From Sacculina carcini (Eukaryota > Arthropoda > Thecostraca > Sacculinidae): DNA of 64,000 nt. The notes below the pieces were generated by a model. It searched no databases. It was not told the DNA's origin and saw only the letters and a list, made by a program, of their open reading frames with translations. The stretch covers positions 5,339,608-5,403,607 of the forward strand of contig OU696580.1 in NCBI GenBank assembly GCA_916048095.2, in the 5' to 3' direction. Positions 35,501 to 45,495 of this stretch are shown here, piece after piece. The position numbers and the translations under genes were made by a program. Each line of letters opens with the position of its first letter. Within the stretch, counting starts at the first letter, position 1.

Positions 35501-35801
35501 CTGGCGAGCTTGATCACAGAGCGCTCTTGCTATCAGTGTATGCTGGCAGCAGAACCGGTTTTATCTGCAATCTCTGACTGACGGCTTGAAACTCACGTTG
35601 TCGCGACACGTAATTGGAACGTGTTTGAGACTGCCAGCAGAAATGGCATGTCTTATTAATGAATGTGCATTGCCTCTACGGCATACAACATTCAGCTTCA
35701 GTCTTCAGGAAGGTGTGAAATTCGTAGCATTAATCACGTACAAGGACAGACATCTAGTGTGTTGGGTCGAGAAGAAGCACCATTTTTGCACTGAGCTAAG
35801 T

Positions 35802-35880
35802 GCGTGAGCTTGTTGGAATCACGCCTCGCTGATTGGGGCAAACAGTTTGGCGTTGTTCTGTCAATGTGTCGGTGAAACTG
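35802..35880 (+). repeat. Direct repeat, copy 2 of 2
   Basis: Partner of 35418-35500. The roughly 300-bp spacer between them shows no gene. Confidence 0.85.
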
Positions 35881-36173
35881 GCTCACAGAGCGTAAGTTCA
35901 GTTCCCAAGGAATGGATATATTAATGAGTATTCAGCATATCATTATTCAGCATAACATTAATTGCACGCAAGCATGTGTAAATTGTCAGCTAGTGAGTGA
36001 CTAGTCTGAGATCATTAACACACCAATTACATATCATGTAGTGCTGAGTGAAGACTACACCTTGGCTAAGTGACTTTTGTCGTTTGTTGTGAGTATGTGT
36101 TGGTGCTTGAGTGCTGGTGGGTCTGTTTCTCCACGCGACTTTTCCCCCTTTTTGTGTGTGTTCATGACCTTAA

Positions 36174-36910
36174 GGCTCCTTTCACACGATGCAATTAGTT
36201 GCATCGTGAATGGACATGCAACCAGCGTAGGGCAACTGGTTTTCATACTATGTTGCTCGCGTTTTCAAAGCATAACATGCCGGTGATGGATCATCCATCC
36301 TGTAAGCTTGTTTAATTAATTTAATTAATTTGTGAATATGGTGCCATTGGAAGATCTACTCTTGGCATTGATGGTCAAGAATTGCTTACGTAAAATTAAT
36401 CTTGCAAGAAATAAATGCATGCGTATTATATGCTATACTCAAAAATAGAGAGGGTTACATCACACTTTAAATAGTGATTTATGTGCGGATGAAAGGAAGT
36501 TTTCCAATTATTTCCGTATGGGCAAGTAGTCATTTGCATCACTTGTCAGCCACGTAGATAACAACATCTGAATGAATGAGGCAAGGATGAGAAGAAATTT
36601 AAGACCAGACGAGAAACTATCTCGTTAAAATTTCAGTTTATTTTCTAACTCAAATTTGCTTCAAAATGTTTATTCATATAAAACGTACAACAAACGCATC
36701 ACAAGTCATTTCAACAATAGCACACTAAATGAACATATATAAATCTGATATCTCATTCACAAAACTCTAAATTGTCAGATAGTTGTGGCGACGACACTGA
36801 AAATCTACTTTCATGACGATTAGTAGTGGATTCGCTCGGTACGCAGTTACCATTTATCAACACACACGTCAACTAGTTGCGACAACTAGTTGCATCGTGT
36901 GAAAGGGGCC
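36174..36910. mobile_element. Harbinger-type non-autonomous element with TAA target duplication
   Basis: Termini GGCTCCTTTCACACGATGCA and its near complement (TGCATCGTGTGAAAGGGGCC) are flanked by TAA at 36171-36173 and 36911-36913. Subterminal TGCAACTAGTTG-type palindromes occur at both ends. At 737 bp with no transposase frame, it is a MITE-like derivative of PIF/Harbinger. Confidence 0.85.
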
Positions 36911-37195
36911 TAATACGCACGCACTACGATAAATCAAATGGTAAAGTTCGTTCATTTATGTCGTTCTTCATTGCAGGCAACATATTCAGTGTCTCCGATA
37001 TTTAGTCTATATCGTAACTATTCTGATTTAATTGCGTCCAATGCAAGAATACAACAATTCGAGTAAGCAATTTGATTAGTACATTCTGACGCTCGGCTAC
37101 TATTACTGCTATATTTTGTGTTATATTTGTGTGATGTTAGAGTGATGTCGTAAGCGACTTTTGTCGTAGGTTGCGGGGATGTAATCACTGAGTTG

Positions 37196-37805
37196 TACTC
37201 ACCGAGTTTTATAATACAGGAGATGAGCTAAGCTCGAGCTGTCCTGTCTCCCAGCCAACATTGGTCTAACCTACGTATAAATTCTTTCAGACTGCTACAT
37301 TGAACAATTTCCATATCTAGATTATTCCATATCATATTATGAATCTCAGTTCTATTCGGGAAACTATACTTCTTGATATCCCTAACTGCTCTGGTTTTGT
37401 TAAGGGTTTTTACGTGTTTCCTGTTGTTTCTTTTCTCTCCATACTATTCAATCGCCTTTATTACTTCCATACCAATATTCTACCTAAAACAGCTATAAGA
37501 TCCCCTCTGCGTCTTCTATTTTCCAGCGTCGGTAGCCTAATTTTCTCTTACCTGTCTTCATAATCCAAATATCTTAATTCCTTTAGTAATTTTGTGGATA
37601 CTCTTTGAATCGTTTCTATTTTATCAATTTGTGTTTTCCTATGTGGAGCCCATACTACTACAGCATATTCTAGCCTAGGTATCACCATACTGGTTATAAC
37701 ATTTTTCAGCATCTTCAGATCTGAGAAGTTAAAGGAGATCATAATTTCTTTGAATGTCCTCGTAATTGCTTTGAATGTTTTCCTATATGTTTATCCGGCG
37801 ATATG
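37196..37805 (-). mobile_element. LINE 3' portion (same clade as 14.4 kb), minus strand
   Basis: The frame near 37570-37740 contains IPRLEYAVVVWAPHRK and a KIETIQR thumb block. Further right-to-left are RRRGDLI and the C-terminal WNN/FPNRTE-like region. The 3' end is GGTGAGTAC at 37196. Several stops. Here the terminal GAGTACA is not followed by a CA tract. Confidence 0.85.
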
Positions 37806-38459
37806 TCTTCACTCACGGTGTTGTGTGTTGTGTTGGTGTTTGTGTGTTAGCGGTTCTGTTTCCTCTTCGTTTGATTATTTTTCAGTGCGATTATTCCCCT
37901 CCCTCTGTGTGTGGTGATGACCTTAAGGGTGATCATTAAGATGGTCAAGATCTTATTTCATTTACGCCGAGTGGCAGCAAATATTGCCAGCGAGAAAATG
38001 CCTCATGGGTGGCGTATGTTATTTGCGAAAAGTACAAATAGGTACTTGCTTACGTATGGACAATTTTGGGAACACATCAAGGTAAAAAAGTTTCGTTCCG
38101 AACTGTACAGACTCCGAACACGTAACACGATCTGTACAAAGACGGATTATGTTAGTCACCGTTAGAAGTGGCTGAAAATAGGATTACAAAAAGATACGAA
38201 ATTTATACTTAATTATCATTTTCTGATTGTTCAATATGTATTGAAATTTTTGTACTGAGGTATATTTATGCAAATAGCTATGCTCAACATCTGATTCATT
38301 ATCGAATTAGACAACAAAGAAAGAGTAACAATCAATTGCCGTTTTGTACACGCAAGTGCCGTGTGGCAACATTTGTTGTCATAACTAAATTCCCTCTAAA
38401 AGTTCAAATGTTTTCTAGAGTCTATAAGACATGCTTACTAGGGTTTCTTTAGCTAGGTT

Positions 38460-39220
38460 CTAGCCAACTACGGTGGACCTTCCAAAGAAAAGACCTCCAA
38501 AAAACAGAATACTTCCTCTGTCCCTATTGAAAGCCTATCAAATACGTGTTAATTAGACCTCCAGATTGCGGAATTTTAACATCCGAACAGCGGCAACTTC
38601 CAAATAGCGGAATTACTTATTGGTCCTCACTCATGTAGCATACCTCCAAATAGTAGAAAACGGGGTTTCGGTATGATTCTTAAATAGATGTGTGGAGTGG
38701 ACTCCAGCTTGTGAGTCCTCCAGCAGGATGTGACTCCAGCTTGTCGACTGACAACACTTGGCTTTTGCAAGCTGATTGGCATAAACGAATGACATATTAG
38801 GGTCGGCTATAGACATATGCACAGACATATTATTAGGTATAAGCAAATTAGGCGGCCGCCTAGGATATCAGATTGGTGTGGGACTCTCACAGGAATCATT
38901 CAGGAATTTAGACATTGTTTAACCTTGCCAATTCCGATAGCTATTGCATTGGAGACTAATGATTTGTTCAACATTGAAGAAACGGGTCTATCTTGCAATC
39001 TGCAGTATACCAAAACCATGGCGTCCAGAACGCCGCACAGCTGAATAAATGTTTGAGTTAATGAAAAAATTGGTAGAATCTTTTGGGAAAGATGTCAATT
39101 CATAAACAAAGAAGGAATATTATGTGAAAGTGGACGATTCATAGTAAAATGGCTGATTAGCATTGCTCCAGCTTACACCTCTAAATAACGGACATTTCCT
39201 CGGCCCCTTTGAGTCAGTTT
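38460..39220 (+). mobile_element. Decayed pogo/Tigger-like DNA transposon
   Basis: A degenerate transposase segment (38930-39040) contains LFNIEETGLSCNLQ followed by KTMASR, matching the DE(T)GL catalytic neighbourhood of pogo/Tigger. The flanks carry the family's recurrent CCTCCAAATAGCGGA-type motif (38500-38660) and, at the right end, ACCTCTAAATAACGGACATTT with CGGCCCCTTTGAGT (39178-39215). Most of the coding region is lost. Confidence 0.7.
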
Positions 39221-40240
39221 TATTACAGTTTTTACCATAATAATTCTCGGCATTAATGGGTTGATGAAGTCATATCATTTTGTCATATCAAGATCATTCA
39301 TGGTGATTGCAGTCATACAATCGCTTGTTTTTTTCAATTTCATCTTATGTATTTATTTCAACAACAATAATATTGTCGATGCTGATCTATTATGTATATT
39401 ATGCTGGCGAGGAGTGGGATTTACGACTGTAGTGGTGTGTCTGATTGGCAGGTGGGTGGTGTGGGATGTGGTCCGTGTCATTTGCCTACAGTACGGTACA
39501 GGCCTGTGGTGTCTCGATTCGTGCGCGGTCAGTCGCTCCCATGATACACATACGTACACAGGCTCTCACATGGATATCGGTATTTAAAGTGTACATTTTA
39601 AGATTGTTCAAATGAAATGTCCTGGCAAGGGATAGATCACTAAGACAAGTAGTGTTGCAATTGTCGCAACAAGTCTCTTACAAGCGCGGAAACTGAGTCG
39701 ATATCTGGAGTAACGTTGAGTCGCCGTGCACCGTGCCTGTGCACTTGGGATGATCTCTCTAGGTCAGGGTTATCGTGCTACCAGCTCAACTGGGCGCCAC
39801 GTCTCACTGTTCTGGCCAGTTGTCTAACCAATAATGGAAATATGAATAAGTATGGAATGAGCGTTTCTCCATGCAACACATCTATGTGGTATATTCGATG
39901 TTTTCTGAGTCACGAGTTGTTTAATTCATACAGTCCGTGACATTCTTGACTTCTGGTTTTCACGGGTAATACTTTTTGCACTGACGCTCTGAAAACAGCC
40001 CAACTAAATTTTGAACAAATATATAAAGGTTTATGGCAAAGGTGAAAACGTTTATGGCTGGGTTTTCGAATTGTGCTAGGTACCGGCGTACATTTTTGGA
40101 GGTAGCAAACATCAGCTAACAAGCGCCATTTTTGGAGGTAACAAACAAGTTTCGGTGCGGTAGCCTCGAGAGGTAACATCGCCTGTAGGTGGAAAACATT
40201 GGTGTCATTTTGAAAATTTGACCAGTGATTGTAATACTTT
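39220..40240. other. Gene-free stretch before the mosaic region
   Basis: No supported gene. It contains GGGATTTACGACTGTAGTGG-type unique sequence and a local AACATCAGCTAACAAGCG/GGTAACAAACAAG duplication (about 40098-40150). Confidence 0.4.
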
Positions 40241-40259
40241 CATTGATGTCGAAGCAGAT

Positions 40260-40600
40260 ACTCGGTTTGACATGACTGGTTTGACTGGTTTAGTTTCATA
40301 ATTTCGACAATGGGAGTGCGATCGTCTGCCCTCGTTTTGAAAAATTCATCTATGTAGGAGGCTCTTTCTCTGGTTGTGGACAGACGGAAGCACGGCTTAA
40401 AGAGTTGCAGCTCATTTTGAATGAATATAGTGAACTCTATTTGTTCCTCGAGGAGTTTCATTATTCTCGAAATTTGTCGCTCTTCTAGGGCTTAGGTGTC
40501 AGTTGATGGTACGGATGAACCGTTGCTATGTGCGAAAAGTGATATAGGGTTTCGTGCAGGGTTTCGGGCTGCATCCATATTTGATTGCGGCTGATGTTAG
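40260..40600 (-). pseudogene. Core protein A, copy A1 (disrupted)
   Basis: This copy encodes the conserved core (RIMKLLEEQIEFTIFIQNEL, FRLSTTRERASYIDEFFKTR, ADDRTPIVEIMKL), but a GAA-to-TAA change near 40490 stops the frame upstream of ALEERQIS. The C-terminal end departs from the other copies after MKLNQ. Function unknown. The sequence immediately upstream (40645-40684 on minus) is a PolB exonuclease remnant. Confidence 0.7.
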
Positions 40601-40639
40601 GAGAGTGATGGTGGAAATTGTTTGTATACAGGAATGGTC

Positions 40640-40790
40640 GAGAATTTTGCCAACGGCATAGGTAGATCGTTAAAGGAATCAATTGATTGAAATTTGGAGA
40701 TGAGGAGCGCTATAAAATGATTTTCATACCGTTTGTAATCAGTTTGACACTACATTTTGGCTCAGCGATTACCTACATACATCCTGTATT
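40640..40790 (-). pseudogene. Polinton PolB exonuclease remnant
   Basis: On the minus strand the 14-residue IDSFNDLPMPLAKF matches the Exo III region of protein-primed PolB of Polintons (the better copy at 50.6 kb reads IDSFSFLPMPLAKF). Upstream, ALSQNVV parallels the segment after Exo II. Stops separate the pieces. The same remnant recurs at 44010-44150 and 44750-44870, each time just upstream of a core A copy. Confidence 0.65.
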
Positions 40791-40965
40791 GCTACTGTGT
40801 GTGAAGCTTCTAGGACACACAGTGCACTTGTGAGGACGTGGTTTGTCGCTACGTTCTTCACGTGGTCGTATTGCGGCTGCAAGGGTTTAGGAAGCAAGGC
40901 GATGTGGCTATGAAATCTTGCCGCATCCGCCCTATTTCCCCGATCTCGCCCCGAGCGTTTTTCGT
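40785..40965 (+). mobile_element. Mariner transposase fragment, copy M1
   Basis: The plus strand carries the same sequence as M3 (44865-45060), which shows a clear mariner catalytic-region signature. Here the segment after the HPPYS region is frame-broken. Minus-strand frames over this stretch are shadows. Confidence 0.6.
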
Positions 40966-40969
40966 TGGT

Positions 40970-41345
40970 ACATATTCTCACCGATTCACTGCAAATTTTC
41001 AAGATTGTCAAAAAACTGGTTTAGTTTCATAATTGCGACAATGGGAGTGCGATCGTCTGCCCTCGTTTTGAAAAATTCTTCTATGTAGGAGGCTCTTTCA
41101 CTGGCTGTGGACAGACGGAAGCACGGCTTAAAGAGTTGCAGCTAATTTTGTATGATTATAGTGAACCTTATATGTTCCTCGAGAAATTTCATTATTCTCG
41201 AAATTTGTCGCTCTTCTAGGGTTTCGGTGTCAGTTGATAGTACGGATGAACCGTTGCTATGTGCGAAAAGTGATATAGGGTTTCGTGCAGCGACATCTAT
41301 TGTGCTTAGTCCTTGAGCAATGAGTTCGCCTATCCCTGGCAAACG
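40970..41345 (-). pseudogene. Core protein A, copy A2 (disrupted)
   Basis: The core is present, but IIQN is followed by a TAG where other copies have GAG (near 41150). The N-terminal side reads MPGIGELIAQGLSTIDVAA, joined to NPISLFAHSNG. That alternative N-terminus is shared with copy A5 and extends upstream in an open frame. Confidence 0.7.
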
Positions 41346-41384
41346 TTCCGCTGTGTCATTGTTCTCAGCAGCACTCGGGCCAGC

Positions 41385-41690
41385 TACTGATTGATCGGCT
41401 TCAACAGGTTACCTTTCTGCACAAGCTTGTGTTTAACAAAGGGTTCTCGACCTCTCCCGGGGTCAACTGCGCATTGGTCGCCCCGACCAAGCTCTGTGTC
41501 GACCACAACCAAACATCGAGAACACCCAGTTTATTCGCGTTCCTTGAAGGAGGCAAGAAAGGCAAGCCATCCCTGTCCTCATCCTACACACGTGGAGAAT
41601 TCGGAGCGTGTTGATCAACACTCACCAACATATATGATCTGTGAAGATAGCGATATTAGTGGACTAACACATGGTCACTCCACTGTAACG
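41385..41690. repeat. Block L1, part of a 4.1-kb duplication, unclassified
   Basis: Nearly identical to 45496-45801 (offset 4111 bp). A plus-strand frame (41429-41614) has ordinary composition, including TSPGVNCALVAPTKLCVDHN, but no recognised motif. A good donor-like AAAG|GTAACC lies on the minus strand at its left edge. It separates core A from an LTR fragment. Confidence 0.55.
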
Positions 41691-41995
41691 ACACCAATAT
41701 GTCGTTGTGATGTTGATCTTGGTCTTCGTCGTTCGGCTGATCGTGAAGTCTTCTGAGCTCCTCTCAATGTTGTGTTCCGCGATAACAAGTCATAGTCACC
41801 CAGTCGAAGTTTAATTGTGTATTTTCAGCAACCAGTCAAATCTACTACCTTAAAGCTATTCTTAAATCTTAATGAAGTCCAGAACCTAATACCCTAATGC
41901 TGACTTAATAACTGCCTGTCTGTGTGAGTGGCAAGTCCTACGTCGCAAGTCGCAAGTCAAGCTCCCTATTCTTAGTAACCCCGATTTATCCACAC
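41690..41995 (-). mobile_element. Truncated LTR fragment (TATA to U5 end), copy 1
   Basis: Reverse complement of the solo LTR from its TATA region to its GTTACA end: it starts TGTAACGACACC on plus and ends at CGATTTAT, where homology stops inside the TATA box. The upstream half of the LTR is missing. Duplicated at 45800-46105. Confidence 0.8.
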
Positions 41996-42265
41996 TACCA
42001 GTAACAGCTGGAAGCGACTCGGTGGAACTCATCATCTGCATCATCACCGACAATGGAGTGGCCGACATTGGGACCGGAGACAATGTTGTCCATTTGAGAC
42101 AAATAGGAAGGGATTTCTTCGAAGCTATTCAGCCACGAAGCTATTCAAGTGAGGCAGCTAAACGATAACCCGCTATTATCGTTGAAGGAGCTTCTTTGTT
42201 CCTCGTGCCTTGACAACGGCTCGCCGAGAATACCACGAAACCCCGATCATCTACCGGGATTCAAT
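41995..42265. repeat. Unclassified block, duplicated at 46106-46380
   Basis: Part of the 4.1-kb duplication. It contains a plus-strand frame with SVELIICIITDNGVADIG in the second copy. No family was recognised. Confidence 0.4.
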
Positions 42266-42289
42266 ACTTTTATTCCGCAATTCATCCAG

Positions 42290-43120
42290 TCATTAAAAGG
42301 TGCCTGAATTTCCGTGTAGATTCGAGCGTAACCTGTTGTTGAAACTTTCGACAGCGTTGTTTGTCCTATGAACCTGGTCGAAATGGCTAAAAGTCTCTGC
42401 ATCAACTCTACTCAGCCAGTGTCTTGAGACGTATTCCAGAAACCGCGTCATGTTTTCAGATGGTTCGACAATGTCCTCCTTGATTGCGTCGAACCCAGCC
42501 TGCAGCAAATGTGATGACAGAGATCGCAAAGCACGCGCTTGACCGGACCCCTAAATGCGCTTAACCTTAAAAACCTGGTCTTGCCGGACTTAGTATAGTG
42601 GAGAAACACCCGTTCACCTGAACATTCGGAAAGATATCTGGTGAAAACTGGTGGTGATGTCTAAAGTAGCCAAGCTTATGATGGCGATGAGCTTGTGCCA
42701 AACAGCCGTATAAATGGCTGTTGTTCTTTTTGTCATTAGCACGAATGCTGTGGGGATGAACATACACCAGTCACCGGCTTGGAAAAATGTTGACACCGTA
42801 CAACACAACGTTTAGTAGGAATGACATGATTATACGGGCAGGGTGTGATGTTGCTTAGTACATGTATGTCGTTTGCGTTCATTGACAAATATTCGGACAG
42901 GACGATTCGAAGCTGTCAATGTTTAGTTCGAGTAGATGGGATTGTCGGCGAGCCTTATCGAGACCTTTGGCGTAGATACGGTCGGGTGCCAGACTCTGTA
43001 TGATGTAACTTGCGTCGTGCATATTGCTATCATACTTGTGCGTGTTGTGAGGATTGTGATTATAGTCCAATCCGTGCAGCGTCGTCGTCATCTTAGGCAT
43101 TTGCACCCTGAAATCTGCTG
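42290..43120 (-). pseudogene. FLYWCH/MULE-type transposase-like gene, copy B1
   Basis: Read 5' to 3' on minus, a segment with QMPKMTTTLHGLDYNHNPHN (about 43100-43040) resembles the C/ARxTT...HNH end of a FLYWCH finger and follows an acceptor-like TTTCAG. Next comes PTAFVLMTKRTTAIYTAVW (about 42765-42705), like the MULE catalytic-domain strand. Last is EDIVEPSENMTRFLEYVSRHWL...HRTNNAVESFNNRLR (42480-42320), the characteristic RTNN..E..NNR block of this family. The three segments lie in different frames with stops between them, so this copy looks dead. Copies: 46400-46840 (with a 400-bp deletion) and 57190-58060. Confidence 0.6.
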
Positions 43121-43375
43121 TGATATTACTTGAATATCACACAAGATAAGATGATTTTCATACGGTTCGTAATCAGTTTGACACTACATTTTGGCTCAGC
43201 GATTGATTGGATAAAATACTAGGCACTAACATCATCCACATGAAGAATATGACTTGAATTAATATATTTTTTGTCTATGCATCCCCCAAATCACCATAAA
43301 AATATATTTCACAAACTGAACACTATGTAAAAAATATTTCAACGGAAAAGCTTGGCTGACGTCCCCGGAATATGA
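43120..43375. other. AT-rich spacer, probably intronic
   Basis: Repeated nearly identically at 46840-47090 and 58060-58315. It lies between FLYWCH-like halves on the minus strand, as an intron would. Its left end includes the PolB-like ALSQNVV remnant shared with the mariner-flanked copies. Confidence 0.4.
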
Positions 43376-43394
43376 GTCGGAAGGGAAGGAGTTA

Positions 43395-43605
43395 TCAGAC
43401 ACACCCAGAAATATGCGTCAAACGAAGGGTATTCATTCTACGATTCGTCGAGAATGTGTTTACTATCAGGCGAACTTCTGCCAATATGGCGGTAATTTGG
43501 TGCTGCTGTATCAGGAGAAACAGCCCGTTCCCTGTTTCGATTGACGTAGTCGTGGCCGACAATTTTCCGCGTGCCAATTTTACAGTGTCGAATAACACTT
43601 GTACC
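43395..43605 (-). pseudogene. FLYWCH-like N-terminal half joined to core A (copy X1)
   Basis: Continuous with core A3 on the minus strand after WIGENMYQRRT. It encodes RGTSVIRHCKIGTRKIVGHD and YVNRNRERA, resembling the start of a FLYWCH finger (basic strand, hydrophobic-G-Y-V-N-R). The W/C that should follow are not in frame. Identical modules follow core A6 and A7, while A2, A4 and A5 have a mariner piece here instead. Confidence 0.4.
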
Positions 43606-43962
43606 CCGCGTTCTTCGTTGGTACATATTCTCACCGATCCACGGCAAATTTTCCAGATTTTCAAAAAGCCGGTTTAGTTTCATAATTTCGACAATGGGAG
43701 TGCGATCGTCTGCCCTCGTTTTGAAAAATTCATCCATGTAGGAGGCTCTTTCACTGGCTGTGGACAGACGGAAGCTCGGCTTAAAGAGTTGCAGCTCATT
43801 TTGTATGATTATAGTGAACCCTATATGTTCCTCGAGAAATTTCATTATTCTCGAAATTTGTCGCTCTTCTAGGGTTTCGGTGTCAGTTGATAGTACGGAT
43901 GAACCGTTGCTATGTGCGAAAAATGATATAGGGTTTCGTGCAGGGTTTCGGGTTGCATCCAT
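43438..43962 (-). CDS. Core protein A, copy A3, open through core and FLYWCH-like tail
   Basis: A 174-codon frame. Residues about 12-110 form the core conserved in all seven copies: NPISFFAHSNGSS, a Ser/Thr linker, then predicted helical ISRIMKFLEEHIGFTIIIQN, FRLSTASERASYMDEFFKTR, DDRTPIVEIMKLN and LPWIGENMYQ. I know no family with this pattern. Position upstream of FLYWCH and MULE-like segments suggests it is the N-terminal domain of that transposase-like gene. The frame stops before the FLYWCH finger would be complete, so splicing or a frame break is needed. Confidence 0.5.
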   Translation of the reverse strand: MDATRNPARNPISFFAHSNGSSVLSTDTETLEERQISRIMKFLEEHIGFTIIIQNELQLFKPSFRLSTASERASYMDEFFKTRADDRTPIVEIMKLNRLFENLENLPWIGENMYQRRTRGTSVIRHCKIGTRKIVGHDYVNRNRERAVSPDTAAPNYRHIGRSSPDSKHILDES

Positions 43963-44009
43963 ATTTGATTGCGGCTGATGTTAGGAGAGTGATGGTGGAA
44001 AATGTGTGT

Positions 44010-44150
44010 GTACAGGAATGGTCGAGAATTTTGCCAACGGCATAGGTAGATCGCTATAGAAATCAATTAATTGAAATTTGGAGATGGGGAGCGCTATAAA
44101 ATGATTTTCATACCGTTTGTAATCAGTTTGACACTACATTTTGGCTCAGC
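44010..44150 (-). pseudogene. PolB exonuclease remnant beside core A3
   Basis: Minus-strand DLPMPLAK-type motif with two substitutions relative to the 40.65-kb remnant, then an ALSQNVV-like stretch at the left edge of mariner piece M2. Confidence 0.55.
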
Positions 44151-44345
44151 GATTACCTACATACATCCTGTATTGCTACTGTGTGTGAAGCTTCTAGCAC
44201 ACACAGTGCACTTGTGAGGACGTGGTTTGTCGCTACGTTCTTCACGTGGTCGTATTGCGGCTGCAAGGGTTTAGGAAGCAAGGCGATGTGGCTATGAAAT
44301 CTTGCCGCATCCGCCCTATTCTCCCGATCTCGCCCCAAGCGTTCT
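44150..44345 (+). mobile_element. Mariner transposase fragment, copy M2
   Basis: About 96% like M1 by eye. The frame is broken around the former HPPYS motif. Confidence 0.6.
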
Positions 44346-44349
44346 TCGT

Positions 44350-44681
44350 TGGTACATATTCTCACCGATTCACGGCAAATTTTCCAGATTGTCAAAAAAC
44401 TGGTTTAGTTTCATAATTTCGACAATGGGAGTGCGATCGTCTGCCCTCGTTTTGAAAAATTCATCTATGTAGGAGGCTCTTTCTCTGGCTGTGGACAGAC
44501 GGAAGCTCGGCTTAAAGAGTTGCAGCTCATTTTGAATGAATATAGTGAACTCTATTTGTTCCTCGAGGAGTTTCATTATTCTGGAAATTTGTCGCTCTTT
44601 TAGGGCTTCGGTGTCAGTTGATGGTACGGATGAACCGTTGCTAGGTGCGAAAAGTGATATAGGGTTTCGGGCTGCATCCAT
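44350..44681 (-). CDS. Core protein A, copy A4, open
   Basis: A 103-codon frame with an intact core from MDAARNPISLFAPSNGSS to NQFFDNLENLP. The tail beyond comes from the antisense strand of mariner piece M2. The variant ALKERQIS replaces ALEERQIS. Unknown function. Confidence 0.45.
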
Positions 44682-44749
44682 ATTTGATTGCGGCTGATGT
44701 TAGGAGAGTGATGGTGGAAAATGTTTGTGTACAGGAATGGTCGAGAATT

Positions 44750-44870
44750 TTGCCAACGGCATAGGTAGATCGTTATAGGAATCAATTAATTGAAATTTGG
44801 AGATGAGGAGCGCTATAAAATGATTTTCATACCGTTTGTAATCAGTTTGACACTACATTTTGGCTCAGCG
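44750..44870 (-). pseudogene. PolB exonuclease remnant beside core A4
   Basis: Minus-strand IDSYNDLPMP with the usual PLAK continuation, followed by an ALSQNVV-like stretch. Same arrangement as at 40.65 and 44.05 kb. Confidence 0.55.
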
Positions 44871-45060
44871 ATTACCTACATACATCCTGTATTGCTACTG
44901 TGTGTGAAGCTTCTAGCACACACAGTGCACTTGTGAGGACGTGGTTTGTCGCTACGTTCTTCACGTGGTCGTATTGCGGCTGCAAGGGTTGAGGAAGCAA
45001 GGCTATGAAATCTTGCCGCATCCGCCCTATTCTTCCAATCTCGCCCCAGGCGACTTTCGC
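44865..45060 (+). mobile_element. Mariner transposase fragment, copy M3 (best preserved)
   Basis: The plus frame gives VRTWF and then GLRKQGYEILPHPPYSSNLA followed by PGDF. HPPYS.DLAP.D is the diagnostic motif before the third catalytic acidic residue of mariner transposases. The third acidic residue (Asp) is present in this motif. Only about 60 codons remain and neither end is a terminal inverted repeat. Confidence 0.75.
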
Positions 45061-45064
45061 CCCA

Positions 45065-45453
45065 AGCGTTCTTCGTTGGTACATATTCTCACCGATCCAC
45101 GGCAAATTTTCCAGATTGTCAAAAAACCGGTTTAGTTTCATAATTTCGACAATGGGAGTGCGATCGTCTGCCCTCGTTTTGAAAAATTCATCCATGTAGG
45201 AGGCTCTTTCTCTGGTTGTGGACAGACGGAAGCACGGCTTAAAGAGTTGCAGCTCATTTTGTATGATTATGGTGAACCCTATTTGTTCCTCGAGAAATTT
45301 CATTATTCTCGAAATTTGTCGCTCTTCTAGGGTTTCGGTGTCAGTTGATAGTACGGATGAACCGTTGCTATGTGCGAAAAGTGATATAGGGTTTCGTGCA
45401 GCGACATCTATTGTGCTTAGTCCTTGAGCAATGAGTTCGCCTATCCCTGGCAA
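45065..45453 (-). CDS. Core protein A, copy A5, open, with alternative N-terminus
   Basis: The core frame is open. Its N-terminus reads MPGIGELIAQGLSTIDVAA, as in A2, instead of the MDAARNPARNP type. The continuation into 44872-45065 is antisense to mariner M3 and should not be counted as its own domain. Confidence 0.45.
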
Positions 45454-45495
45454 ACGTTCCGCTGTGTCATTGTTCTCAGCAGCACTCGGGCCAGC

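Noticed and set aside
44872-45060. Minus-strand C-terminal extension of core A5 as a protein domain
   Set aside because: The plus strand of this stretch carries the mariner HPPYS..LAP.D motif, so the minus frame is a shadow.
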